DNA of 45,113 bases from a virus. The notes under the pieces were generated by a model. That model saw only the letters and a list, made by a program, of their open reading frames with translations. It was not told the origin of the DNA and did not search any database. The stretch is taken from the IMG/VR virus record IMGVR_UViG_3300025097_002655, positions 1-45,113 of that record. One strand, written 5' to 3'. Positions 12,001 to 19,800 of the stretch are shown here, one piece after another. Every line of letters begins with the position of its first letter. Within the stretch, counting starts at the first letter, position 1. The translations under genes and the position numbers were made by a program.

Positions 12001-13114
12001 GGGTAATGCCCTCGTTAAATCTTAAATAAACTCCTAGATCTACGTTCGCACTGTATTTGTTAGACCCTCCGCCGACATCGTCAAACCACCAACGTCCAAT
12101 TTCTTGAGCGTTCCTTGCCGATTTCCAAAAACGGAATTCATCTAAAGAGGCAGACAGTTTTCCGTAGCCTTGTCCGACCCCGGCAACAGTCTCGACATCG
12201 GTTTGTAGGGCACCAAGAGTTGCGATCATTGTACCAGTGACAGAGCTAATGACTCCGGATCCGGTAGTTACTGTTTCTATACATTCCCCGTTAGTATAAA
12301 AATCTATAGTCGGAGTTGATCCAGAAGTATTAAATACAAACCCAAAGTTGCGCCAGGTTCCATCAGATATAGAAATATTTCCCGCAGATGGGACAGAAGC
12401 GGTGACAAAGCCGTTTGATCCCGATCTTAACGTGACAAGAAACTTATCTTCTCCGCTTGAACCAGAAGCTATCTCAATTCGCATACGCCCATAATCACTA
12501 TCGGCGAGCGGTGCGCCGTTCCAAACATCAAGGATGACTTGTCGTTCTGAGCTTCGATCTTTATCAATCACGGAATTCTTTTTGAAGAAGAACTCAACAC
12601 TGCTCCCGCTGACGCCGCCAAATTCTAGGTTAGAAGTTCTTCCCTGGGATTCGTTGTATATTGACCCGCTATGTGGCCCGCCCTTAATACGAACAAATTG
12701 TTCTATTGACGAGGAATAATATCCAGAAGGATCTGTAGTTATTACTCCGTAATTCGCACCATTCGTAATGTAGCCCGTTGATCGGGGATAAATCTCTTCA
12801 AGAACATACTTTTCAATAGGGGCTAAATCATTATAAAACTTAGTTTTTTCCAGGAACGAACCATCATACGGATAATAATTGGCAATATATGAAAAAGCAT
12901 TTTTATAATACTCTTTAGCAGAGCCGAACTTTACAAAATTTTCTGGGTCACTATAATCTATATCTGGAAGGAAGTAGAGGCTGCGGGTTAGACTAGCCTT
13001 TAAATGAGCATCAGACTCTATGCCGTTACCTAAGGTGTTCGGAGCACTTGACTTAAGATATTTGCCAACGGTTACAGCTTGTTTATTTTTCCGGAAAAGA
13101 TTCTTAACACTCAT
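3029..13114 (-). CDS. Giant tail/baseplate-associated structural protein with LamG-like domain (3361 aa)
   Basis: A 3361-residue frame taking almost a quarter of the window. The start ATG overlaps the stop of the upstream gene (ATGA at 13111-13114). Visible parts: an N-terminal region with phage-like aromatic motifs; a LamG/concanavalin-like module at about residues 165-345 (FFFKKNSV, then DGTWRNFGFVFN and LDEFRFWKSARN); a proline/glycine-rich linker near 1155-1215; long Ser/Thr/Tyr/Asn-rich beta-type stretches; two related units at about 2095-2335; and a more charged C-terminal third. LamG folds commonly bind carbohydrate or serve as trimeric tail decorations. The size and the position after gp6-like and DNRLRE-like proteins fit a tail-fibre, baseplate-arm or tail-surface protein. 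No catalytic signature was found. The extreme length and high Ser/Thr content make it a possible glycosylation target (inference). Confidence 0.85.
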   Translation of the reverse strand: MSVKNLFRKNKQAVTVGKYLKSSAPNTLGNGIESDAHLKASLTRSLYFLPDIDYSDPENFVKFGSAKEYYKNAFSYIANYYPYDGSFLEKTKFYNDLAPIEKYVLEEIYPRSTGYITNGANYGVITTDPSGYYSSSIEQFVRIKGGPHSGSIYNESQGRTSNLEFGGVSGSSVEFFFKKNSVIDKDRSSERQVILDVWNGAPLADSDYGRMRIEIASGSSGEDKFLVTLRSGSNGFVTASVPSAGNISISDGTWRNFGFVFNTSGSTPTIDFYTNGECIETVTTGSGVISSVTGTMIATLGALQTDVETVAGVGQGYGKLSASLDEFRFWKSARNAQEIGRWWFDDVGGGSNKYSANVDLGVYLRFNEGITQTASVDRVLLDYSGRLSNGHYLGYDETYSRNTGSAINDLSIKNIEEIASPIIRTSNSLYQTTYTTYVNTGSYYDGLNSARLLNHLPAWIIEEEEDGANEILSLTQIIASYFDTIYNQITALKNIKHMNYNSGSLSASMNEFPFNDRLVESMGIETPEIFANIGTLQQFLKRDEQIVFDQNLKDIKNSIYKNIYNNINFILKSKGNEKSIRNFIRCLGVGEEIISLNTYSNNSDFKLASSYKTDSSEKKYVDFSALQDVDAASATVYQYYDSTNSNSVGVISGSTDLQDFVFSLQSEVVFPNKQNYQLLSHRLPTVISSSLFGFHTPLDSTASSVDLTWASAPNDYGLQVYAVKSPGEYPAVYEPAGRVMDAFFLVKDRAGTTLLTSSIFNNVYDNQRWNFTLSLRPKKWPFNDGVLGASVATDGYTLQLHGVNCDNGVAKTEFSTEEGIAYATGQSIIESSKRIYAGAHRTNYTGSLLTYADSKISSVRYWTDYLPTGSLVNQALEADSYGRTNPSRNAYSFQTNAPNAYIPQIQTLALDWDFTNITGSNASGQFSVVDFSSGSIAGEYDSDYQGTMLSSINLRQHTGRGDFFKASSTPVRKEYVYTNKLQGPEYISSEDMIRVLSSDDEAFGVNIRPENFYFAVERSLYRSISNRMLHLFASIDEFNNLIGEPVNKFRLNYKRMEKMREIFFRKVNNNTIDIDKYVKYYKWLDDAMSEMIQQLLPGSARYAPNVRNVVESHVLERPKIQYGFPLLKDRSNFGEGILGPAGNAGGAPVDLGLEGDPHDAVVYPPVVPPAPRDTPGGIRPIDPPPIPNRVIPSPIPRSPGGAGLGGGINPRVPNYSWRYNHAPVNNLQSHNATWWQLSAERYSNVLSGPGTLIYSRQSIQKALQREVDSKRTVSFGMSFSGDYSSGANQAKNKKYKITGVTFDSFEEQPDIVDSPVPDEKKRVSFRATIGGQSFNGEQMTPFTALSTTITAGYNAYLASVGLPNVDLTNMHQDVVQPEGGSSPLQGPFTRRYVGGTEARHNAAFRTADRTEEYNLSISAGVGTISSVSPTSAPKGQYLRGLAAKRPVNLKNIQTSVTNHSVTSGVRQIGNFERNYEVVLGNNRADTNIDFVFNTDQYDVSMPSAFITTPSMRSNNATGSADYAAPRQRPARRTTQTIIVNTFAAPGSKLDSKQQFRDVNSNQYSPNNALPFRNIPVRTSLNTRLSAHTLFGGYESGDPTTPSVHKAPSNQTRRLQISTTSPLAYITGTFYDNAFVTRPIPAGDSTQWFMALSGSNTGLYSDYILSGNRYPNDIPVPVTSFDSDPSFGKAIYTSSAGKYEFIWGHDPEIAPWTQLREGSTNQGSYFRRNNIFELPPTRRYKITIPSPPSEVTYGGGTTSRQTTDRAGNTLGYYYSQRFKETPLTSRYKPLRHVVRTPLGTPSRTGQTLTTLGMKYSYGNSLMGFANRELNREIQGRLKFSHGQIKRPYEIMRDQRVSNLPEYVNGLNLIKIFEYSETIYPKEIYTYLSGTRARFSFVNDFWKDNSTLPGGSPAALASYVSLRTPSTKNYYNRQMPRQTGDYVTSQGYTILAKEQTPYNTLDPSYPEAIGNGSASMWPLDTYLYADYNSSLVGVLTASIPVLMADAATMACGELMMTHYGSINDNITNSSYANGSASYQTASVNSAQYVYNIPATQLVTLSETPATASASITASLYQGQPLEAATAEITVGSMADRASLHGGAEIVTTQGSSATVYFEFDKSTGGFVYDSAMKTYTVGLVGSAGATTEDIRDSLYDALSDSVSSVPVDYSVNKDPSDTAKIQLTASTAGSAMNSKTISSIVGLSSGIGVVSWANGADADFDGKTLILEDASVTHTMTFDSSVTIAASSPSIIGVQDATSSANDVAGAIASSITDAQASGLIFISVNGSPTVGIVDLSADNAGTAMNTKPITGSAVADEGYLSVVAFAGGKNANVSNYYLPEPRSPGAAYTRPSWTAGQSRRYVDGAAKGTSADASYPFYNTYEDYAQDIRLAAKDHTIIPEFRISEHVSQYQQLGPLAATISSSLSITGANGDNYSGLNTSFYERFALTDTPEFLGDLMPMSEDNRNFIFNNHPRHFELSSNAVAKLLPYNGFYPVDRTLDIAKSFYESYNSQAVYEGDDAATTQAWRSIYKPFFAPGILYNSIKSGLAVDYPIRRATRNDGAFLSSSATTPLKGALSGTLAAVAAGQVPGNQRRQTNELDWSDADVNKFFWGDRLPFESIMDPASFLEQGFDQPVVLSDINEYLHHDVSGSISAKGLDDTLYKKMVSNFLANVPKFFLKKKFNKFGHEGHLTKFVSQFGSLPKSSQQVTNPERTVVVDNKSAYMMEVGLLKTDNFNLYSNPYAFGIPTATGSEGWSGLTPNQTPSGSTWPVHRGEFAPFTPPYYYGPSLVRLLFVPSSRREEYTLEQIINNEEGELFIQYLNESGSYFDVASGSYVDRDGNDVATTATPDYGWNRAWQNRMDIDATINVHNQFPIGVGGTYISSDPNKWTIMPKWETPILDFPNRYGGGTSYDFSSSVTPSEYTSSAQGMWHQYGVTPDHNKGIYLYIKDIPTGKDEEYDRVALGQLDGTGGNTAVNYEYVKKIPKFVIDSQRQVRSLADLCGFDPDEIIRKGFDPNKAKRMGELPEDNEKKLSEAIVALPVYRDEKQNIRLVTLNAPANELGPKIKEFRKKFTKYSFPPALAKQLQDLVPSGYPHIPEVINPFGDDDYDEILQGGKISTIPVVYLMEHVINLSRQDLADIWQGVLPDIGRNFKLSFSAIDHYMPGNLVEDGTTKFPEVLKKQLELSVERTGHPRYDLLDVATPNSKNGLFPEIKWLVFKVKERGLTDYSHMVMEEVDGNAALGYDNVRGYLARSGMSEEQLTALDQMKDTFAKNSYLLKHSVNNPTYNWPYDYFSLLELAKIDTKVGFRPDLEKEYAEEENSSNNLLPININIPPGSTLPMASNQPVTLSLLATPNNNEET
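6110..6845 (-). repeat. Two diverged tandem domains inside the giant structural protein
   Basis: In the translated frame two consecutive units of about 120 residues share a pattern. Unit one has TASTAGSAMNSKTI and ends in SWANGADA. Unit two has LSADNAGTAMNTKPI and ends in AFAGGKNA. Each also holds an Ala/Ser-rich helix-like segment before that motif (EDIRDSLYDALSDSV and ANDVAGAIASSITDA). This looks like an internal domain duplication. Boundaries are approximate, and the DNA itself is too diverged to be a simple repeat. Confidence 0.55.
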
Positions 13115-14631
13115 TTATCTTCTTCTTTTATCTTAAATTTAAACGTTTGTGGCTGCTCTGCATAAGTACCTTGTAAATAGTATACAAATTGAATTCCATA
13201 GGCATATCCGGATTCTAGATAACTTGTATCTAACTCAAAGTAGTTTCCACTAACATCATAAGATAAACGAGAAAATTGATTGTTTTCGCTACCCGTCCCG
13301 AAAGGGATAATGTCTAAATTATCTACAACACGATAAACTCTATAGTAAGCATCTTCTATAATATCTGGTACTATATTTTTTGAAGCAACTGTATAAATGT
13401 TGGGATCCCAATTCTTATTCCGAGCAAAAACTCGCAGTTTTGGCTTCTGTCCTTTCAAGTAGGAACTTTCTAGGTTAGTAACAGTCGTTACATATTCATC
13501 AGCGAATAAAATATCTGAAGTCTGTACAGACGAGGGTTCTACAGATCCTGTGAAGAAGGTGACTTTGCTTCCGGCAGAACCGGTTGACCATACATCGAAA
13601 AGGGTCGTAAAAGAACTAGAAGAGGCCAACGATGCTGTATAAATTCCAGTGATAATATGTCCGTTCTCTTTTAAGAGCCCAGCCTCTGTCACCGTCGCTA
13701 AACTTTGCTTATGGTTCCGAATCTGTAGCTCAGATCCAGAGGGGGAAGTTGTGCCGGAGTATATACGTACATCTAATTTATCATTGGTTAGGTTAGGAAT
13801 GTTCTGTAATTGTCCTCGAACATTGTTATAAAGATAAAGAGTGTTCATATTATTGTCTGCGGTTACTAAGCTACTACTAATAAAAAAGCTTCCACGGTTA
13901 TCTTTTCTAGAAGAGTCCCACCTGGCCTCTAGTGTTGGGCGATAATTGTAAAATTCGCTAGTTCTTCCGAAGAACATTTTCGTATACATGGTATCAGAGC
14001 CAGAAACTATACTATCTGGGAACTTCAGTAAAAGTCCTGAATTTGTTGCTCCATTAATCCAGCTATAAACAAGTTCTGATACGTCATGTTTTATATTTTC
14101 TAGCCCACTCTCGAAAAACACACTTGAGGTTGGCGAGTCAAGATAAGAGCCGCCCTCTCTGGCTGTGGATCCCTTTTCTTGCCAACGAAGGGCGCTGGAG
14201 GCACTTAGCCAGTTTGAATAACCTAGATCAGAATAGTTATCCATATCAAGCCCGCGGCCCTCGTCCCAAGACTGAGATAGCATATAGACATCTAGGCTAT
14301 AACTAAGCGGTACAGTATTCCCGTGAGGGGCGTTGTACATATTTAAATAAAATTTGATACTTCCGGAGTCAGACGGTAATGTGCCGGCTGTCATATCTGA
14401 ACTAATTGTATTTATTGGGAACTGTAAGATAATTCTGCTCTGTTCGGCGTTAGCGGCATTGGCTGCCGAAGGGGCAACCGAGATAGATGCAGATGTCTGC
14501 CCATGTATCACAAAGGTTTCGAGAATATCGGATGCGCCCATATTTGAGCCAGTTCCTCTAAGCTTTAAATCTGCCTTAAAAGCGTTTGTAATGGTATTAT
14601 CTTTTGAGGCATAGTATTTCTTAATACCCAT
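13111..14631 (-). CDS. Virion protein with DNRLRE/CBM96-like beta domain (506 aa)
   Basis: Complete 506-residue frame, starting one base after the gp6-like stop and overlapping the next gene by ATGA. The N-terminal half (about residues 40-245) has the layout of DNRLRE/CBM96-type domains: SRIILQFPINTI, a long SxSLDVYMLSQSWDEG segment, DVSELVYSWINGATNSGLLL, and the closing FYNYRPTLEARWD. In bacterial surface proteins and some phage fibres this jelly-roll-like fold binds or presents polysaccharide. The C-terminal half is beta-rich and unassigned. Its place between the gp6-like wedge and the giant LamG protein suggests a baseplate or fibre-attachment role. The domain call is by motif resemblance only. 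Confidence 0.7.
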   Translation of the reverse strand: MGIKKYYASKDNTITNAFKADLKLRGTGSNMGASDILETFVIHGQTSASISVAPSAANAANAEQSRIILQFPINTISSDMTAGTLPSDSGSIKFYLNMYNAPHGNTVPLSYSLDVYMLSQSWDEGRGLDMDNYSDLGYSNWLSASSALRWQEKGSTAREGGSYLDSPTSSVFFESGLENIKHDVSELVYSWINGATNSGLLLKFPDSIVSGSDTMYTKMFFGRTSEFYNYRPTLEARWDSSRKDNRGSFFISSSLVTADNNMNTLYLYNNVRGQLQNIPNLTNDKLDVRIYSGTTSPSGSELQIRNHKQSLATVTEAGLLKENGHIITGIYTASLASSSSFTTLFDVWSTGSAGSKVTFFTGSVEPSSVQTSDILFADEYVTTVTNLESSYLKGQKPKLRVFARNKNWDPNIYTVASKNIVPDIIEDAYYRVYRVVDNLDIIPFGTGSENNQFSRLSYDVSGNYFELDTSYLESGYAYGIQFVYYLQGTYAEQPQTFKFKIKEEDK

Positions 14632-14632
14632 T

Positions 14633-16426
14633 TTAAGTTATAACTCCTGCAATATCTGTGGTAGGTAATAAAATCTGAGCGGCTGTATCTTGAGGAATTA
14701 CTAAGTATCTTCCGTCATCTGACATATTTGAATCAATGTTATAAATATAGTTTCCATATACGCCGCCAACATGATTAACTAATTCTACATCTGTGGTATC
14801 TACTACGCCAGGGACTTGATTTAAAAGTTTGTATATCTCAGAGATATAGACAGCCTCTCCGATATCAAATTTAACATTCAGGAATCTTCGGATTAGCTTA
14901 TCCGTGCATGTCTGCAACAGTTCATACTTATTAGTTTCTAAATCTGCTATAATCTTAAAGTTAATACCAATATTAATTACTTTCCCGTCCAAAACGTCAA
15001 TAGTATCATTTATCATTCGGTACCGGTTAATCCATGTCTTAACATTCTCTTTGAGATTCTGATTTGGCTGAACAAGGTCTCCGTCTGTATCTTCGGATAA
15101 AATATACAAATTAAGATTTCTTTTAAGAGAGTTGGGATCACGTATGACATTACATTTTCTAACTTTGCCAAACTTTGCCGGCATCCGATAAATAAGACTA
15201 ATATAGTCAGATCTCGTAACAGCACGGTTCTGAGAAGCGTAAGCGCTCGATGCCCTCTCCCTGATTTCGTCTGCCAGAATAACACTAGTGTCTCCTAGGA
15301 TGGGATCTTCGTTTTCCACCTCCAGGGAGGAAATAACCGACGATACTAATGTTGAATCTAGGCTAGCCTGGTCTCTAAAATTAAAGACGGGAGTAATTGC
15401 CCTACTGACTGCTCCAACGGCAGCGTTGACAGTTCCGGCTGTATTGGCTGTATATTCCACCGTCAAAGTGGTGTTGACTGGAACTACACCGAATTTATCT
15501 GTTTGTATAAGGTTTGTTGGGTCAAAAGTCTTATCTGTAATATAATTTCTTCCGTTAATATCCAAGACAACATCGGCAGGGTCAGCTATTAAATCACCAG
15601 TAAGATTATCTTCTGACCCATATCCAAACTGAATATGAGTTGTCCCGTCTACTCCATATTGGGCAACAAATCGGCGAGGTACTGGTTTCAATCTCATAAT
15701 ATATGGAACGGCTGTCCTATCAGACGCTGTATTTCTAACCTCACTCATTACTACGTCTTGAGATAGATATTCTACTTCGTAGTATTCGTTTCCTTGTGAA
15801 TCTTTCACAGACATAATTTCTGTAATATTGGCTTTTGACAGCCCTAGGCGGAGGAAACGACGGTAGTCACCGACAGACATAGTGTCCATATATCTTTTCC
15901 CTGAAACTACTTGTCCAAATGCTTTAACAGCAAAAAATGTTGGGTTTCCCGTTATACTATCTACTCGGGCGACAGTGACTTCATTATTCTCAGCAGAAAA
16001 ATCCACATCTTCTATTAGAGTGAAGACGCTGTTAGTGTTTGAAGACAAGACCGTCCCTCGTTGAAGAATGGGGAGATAATCTATGTTTGGGCCACGAGCA
16101 TTAGCTTTTGCTGGTATAATAATATAGAATGCAACCTGTCCTGTTGATTTGGCAGCGGCTTGATGTTTATAGCCAAAAGTCTCAGCTAGCCGGCTTACAT
16201 TCTCGTAGCGGATCGCTGAATCTATGAAAGTCTCATTAGACTGGAAGTCTGCATAAAATGACAGTTGGTCGCCAACATAAGATACTAAATCGAGCATCAA
16301 TGAGCCGAAGGAAGCTTCACTAAAATCTTTAAAAGTAGTTGGGTAGTAACGTTTTGTATAATTTACTAAATCGTCACGTATTGACTGGAAGTCCCTACTA
16401 GTATAGTTAATGGGTTTTTTAGCCAT
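14633..16426 (-). CDS. gp6-like: Baseplate wedge protein, T4 gp6-like / baseplate J family (597 aa)
   Basis: The N-terminus (NYTSRDFQSIRDDLVNYTKR, then FKDFSEASFGSLMLDLVSYV and DQLSFYADFQSNETFIDSA) is the typical start of gp6/baseplate-J-like wedge proteins of T4-related and marine myoviruses. A second conserved part is RAVTRSDYISLIYRMPAKFGKV at about residues 395-420. At 597 residues it is a little shorter than T4 gp6 (660). These proteins dimerise to form the inner ring of the baseplate around the tail tube. It follows the gp25-like gene directly, as expected for a baseplate cluster. An AAGGAA ribosome-binding site precedes the ATG in the 18-bp gap. This is one of the surest calls in the window. 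Confidence 0.92.
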   Translation of the reverse strand: MAKKPINYTSRDFQSIRDDLVNYTKRYYPTTFKDFSEASFGSLMLDLVSYVGDQLSFYADFQSNETFIDSAIRYENVSRLAETFGYKHQAAAKSTGQVAFYIIIPAKANARGPNIDYLPILQRGTVLSSNTNSVFTLIEDVDFSAENNEVTVARVDSITGNPTFFAVKAFGQVVSGKRYMDTMSVGDYRRFLRLGLSKANITEIMSVKDSQGNEYYEVEYLSQDVVMSEVRNTASDRTAVPYIMRLKPVPRRFVAQYGVDGTTHIQFGYGSEDNLTGDLIADPADVVLDINGRNYITDKTFDPTNLIQTDKFGVVPVNTTLTVEYTANTAGTVNAAVGAVSRAITPVFNFRDQASLDSTLVSSVISSLEVENEDPILGDTSVILADEIRERASSAYASQNRAVTRSDYISLIYRMPAKFGKVRKCNVIRDPNSLKRNLNLYILSEDTDGDLVQPNQNLKENVKTWINRYRMINDTIDVLDGKVINIGINFKIIADLETNKYELLQTCTDKLIRRFLNVKFDIGEAVYISEIYKLLNQVPGVVDTTDVELVNHVGGVYGNYIYNIDSNMSDDGRYLVIPQDTAAQILLPTTDIAGVIT

Positions 16427-16444
16427 GTGTATTGTTCCTTAGTA

Positions 16445-16849
16445 CTAACTAGTCATAGTGGAAGTAATCTTTAGCTCATCTCTTGCATTGGCCGGCAAAA
16501 TATCATAAGTTATGGCTACTGTGATCTGGTTTGTGGCTAATGTTGCATCTTCATCACTAGTGATAAAATCAATAGAAACTAAATTTATGGCAGGGATATA
16601 CGTCCCAGTTTGTTCTTTTATCCGAGAAACAATATCAGCCATTATATCACCGTCGATGTTCTCAAACAGAAATCGTCGGAGCCCAACGCCAAACTCTGGC
16701 TCCATTATTCTCTCGCCAGGACTAGTGAGGATTAGATTTTTAAAATTTTGCTTAAGGGTCTGCCCAATCGTCTTATTAAGTCGATAAGGCCCGTCTACAT
16801 AATCGTACACCAATGGTACTTGTGGGGATATACCCTGTCTTTTACTCAT
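16445..16849 (-). CDS. gp25-like: Baseplate wedge protein, gp25/GPW family (134 aa)
   Basis: A 134-residue protein, close to T4 gp25 (132). It has the family pattern LKQNFKNLILTSPGERIMEP followed by EFGVGLRRFLFEN, and a C-terminal beta part ending with ITVAITYDI. Gp25 is part of the conserved core bundle of contractile baseplates and sheath initiation, shared with type VI secretion TssE. The old name lysozyme-like refers to an early activity report; no lysozyme catalytic signature is seen. The start overlaps the upstream stop by one base (TAATG), which suggests coupled translation with the 2038-residue gene. Confidence 0.93.
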   Translation of the reverse strand: MSKRQGISPQVPLVYDYVDGPYRLNKTIGQTLKQNFKNLILTSPGERIMEPEFGVGLRRFLFENIDGDIMADIVSRIKEQTGTYIPAINLVSIDFITSDEDATLATNQITVAITYDILPANARDELKITSTMTS

Positions 16850-19800
16850 TACTCGATAATTAGTTTCTCTAGAGAGTTTCTCTCAGTCCGAATATTTTCT
16901 ATAGCCGCTGCTCGGCGTGAAATGTCAGTATATAAAGCAGACATTGCGCGTAGTATCTGTGTTTCATTTCGCATTATAAATGGGGTAATATTATTTGGAT
17001 CATTTCGTTCACCCGTCCAGTTAGGAAGTCCGCCGCCGCCAAGTCCGCTGCGAGATGATCGCTTGCTCTCCCAAAGGGCAGAATAGAACCTTCCGAATTC
17101 TTCAAAATATTGTTTAGGAGTAAATAGCCCAGGGGAGATCTCTTTATTAATGTTGAGATAACCCGAGGATTCTGCTAAAATCAGCAAGTTTGGGTCGTCC
17201 CTTTGACTACGGTCAAAGTCTCCCAAGATGTGTTTATATACATCATTATAATATGTCATTGATGGATTGCCCCAAGGGGTTCGTCCGCTATTACGCTCGC
17301 CGGCTATTACATTATACCAGGCCCTTTCTGCTAGTTCTTTTGCGTCTTCATCATTTAGGTCGGTAAGTCCTGGGAGATTTCCATGCGACAGTCCATCTAT
17401 TATAACGTTATTCTCTCTCATCCACAATTCCACATAAGGAACTATCCTTTCTTGGAACTCCAAGAATGACATGTTGACTAATTGATCAACACTATAATTG
17501 ATAGCACCGAATTGTCCGCCGAAGCTAGCTATAGTGGCTTTGCTCTTCAAGAGTTCTAAGCGGCGGCGAACTTCTATAGAATTATAATAAGTTATCTCAG
17601 ATTCTCCTGTGTATTCTTTTACTGTCTGCGGAAAATTCCTAAATGGCTCTGAGAATTGGCGTGTTGTCACACCCCTGTATGCTGTCAATAGCGCGTCGTC
17701 GGCTCCAGCGGCCTCTAGTTGAAGTCTGTAGTTGGTTTGTGAATATCTGCCGGCTGAATTGATGGAATAATCATAATAGATAATTTGTGCGGCAGTTAAG
17801 ACTCCTAGTGGGAAATAATAATGTCCAACTGATTTTATACCATCTGGACTGTTTATAATTCTGTCAATTAAACTAACTGTAGTAGGAATTTCTTCTGGAT
17901 CTATCCCATACGTTGCTTGGTTGTTTTCAAGGTTTTCTTTCATTTCCCTAAAGAACATGTCCAAAGCTATACCATATCTGGTCAAATTTTCATTATCTTT
18001 TCCGTGTTTTGTAACATATTCTGTAGAATAATAAGAATAAGTATTTGTATTTGCCCATTCATATTCAGAATATTTAGAGATGTTATTTAACATTCCGACA
18101 TATATTGCCTCAACTAACTCGTAAAAATTATCTTTTGGAAGACTATCTCGCGAGAATGAGAAATTATTATCTGGCTCATCTGCAAAGACTTTTTCTACAA
18201 TATGTAAATTCTGATATACGAGCCCCATTAATGCACGATCTGTTAATTCTTGAGTTATGCTTCTAGAAAGATAATCACATACAATCTTTTTAGTTGAGAT
18301 AGTATTCCAGCCTGTATAAATTCTAACTATAGGCATTGCGTTTAAGAAAAGTTTTTGTACCCTTGTTTGAACAGTTTTTACAATCGCCGTAGCCTTCTTA
18401 ATATCATCATGAGTCACACATCGATCATCTAGCACCTTTAAGGGGTCTCTGTTGATTGCTCCAATGTATTGGGGTAACCTTCTTTTTCCTATATCTGTGT
18501 AGTATGTTTGGTCGAGAGCCTTTTCCGGGGACATTTTCCAATTAGCAAAAGCAGCCCATGGAGCAGCATCATTTTCTCGGTACCCGTCGCCGAGTCCCAA
18601 GAAAAATGTATTCAAAAGCTCCTGAACTTGGACATTATTGATGGATGGCATCTTGCCGGATCCAATAAAAATAGGTGTATAAGTATCGTTGTTAGTCCAG
18701 CCGGCGTAGGCATGTCCGTAAACTAGAGGTGAGTTATCTCCAGTAAGCGGCTGCCCACTGTCTAAATTTGATTCCACATCGCCGTCGAGCCATAATCGAC
18801 CCAATGTACCGATTTCTGGTGCCCACGAGGCTAATTTTTCATACTCTGGAGTATCTACCCCTACATTAATCCCATAAAAGTCATAGCCACCTCGGAGAAG
18901 ATTTCTCGCTGATACAAAGATAGGAGAAACGAAGCCCGTATAAGGCTGGTTTTTCCATGCAGTATTTGATATCTTTTCTAGAATATCCGACCCATATTCA
19001 AGTTGCTGGGAGTCTGTTCTGGGGTAATGCCCGGAATTAAATCCCGGCCAAAGTGCTTGGCGGTAGGCCCATGGGGCTGTACGTGAGGCATATTCTGCCT
19101 CGTCGTAAAATTGTTGATAGTTGTGTGGCTCTACATATGGTAACGGTAAGCGGCGGTTCGATAGGCGCGCATTAAATACATAAGAGTTATTCGGATTAAG
19201 ATATTCTATAACTACATCACCCGGCGTGTCCATGGACAGGAAAGGTACACCAAGATTTTGAAGATTGCCATTGTCATTAGATCCCTGAGGGCCTCCAAGT
19301 ACATAAAATGTCTGTCCAAAACCTGGCTGATAAAAAGCATCCCTCTCTACTGGGGGTGATGTGGTTGAGTCCAGCGTAATTACTTCAAAAGTATTAAAAG
19401 ATTTTAAATTATCCCTTATTTGAAAAAATAATTCTGCGCCCATGCGAGTACTATAAAAATTGTCAACCTTGGCAAGTGCTCGTGGTGGCGCTTCATCGAA
19501 CCACTTAGCAAATAAGGAAGTTATAAAGTCTACAAAAGAATTACTACTATCAGCTAGAAGTTGTAAAATGGCATCATACCAGTCCATTATTGGAATCCAG
19601 TTGAGCATCTCGTTGATATACTCTTCTATCTGATTAAGGCTTTGTAAAAATTCACATAAAGTATTGATTTTATTGATTCGAGAATCAATTACTTGGACAT
19701 ATTGTGTTTGTAATTGTTCCATACTAACTCTTAACTTAAGAGGCGAAAGATCTGGCTCTTTTCCGCTACAATAAGCTTCCAGCGGCGACTGAAAACTCAT

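Noticed and set aside
16438-16447. Palindrome TTAGTACTAA between gp25- and gp6-like genes
   Set aside because: It overlaps a stop codon and part of a ribosome-binding site; ten bases are too few to claim an operator.
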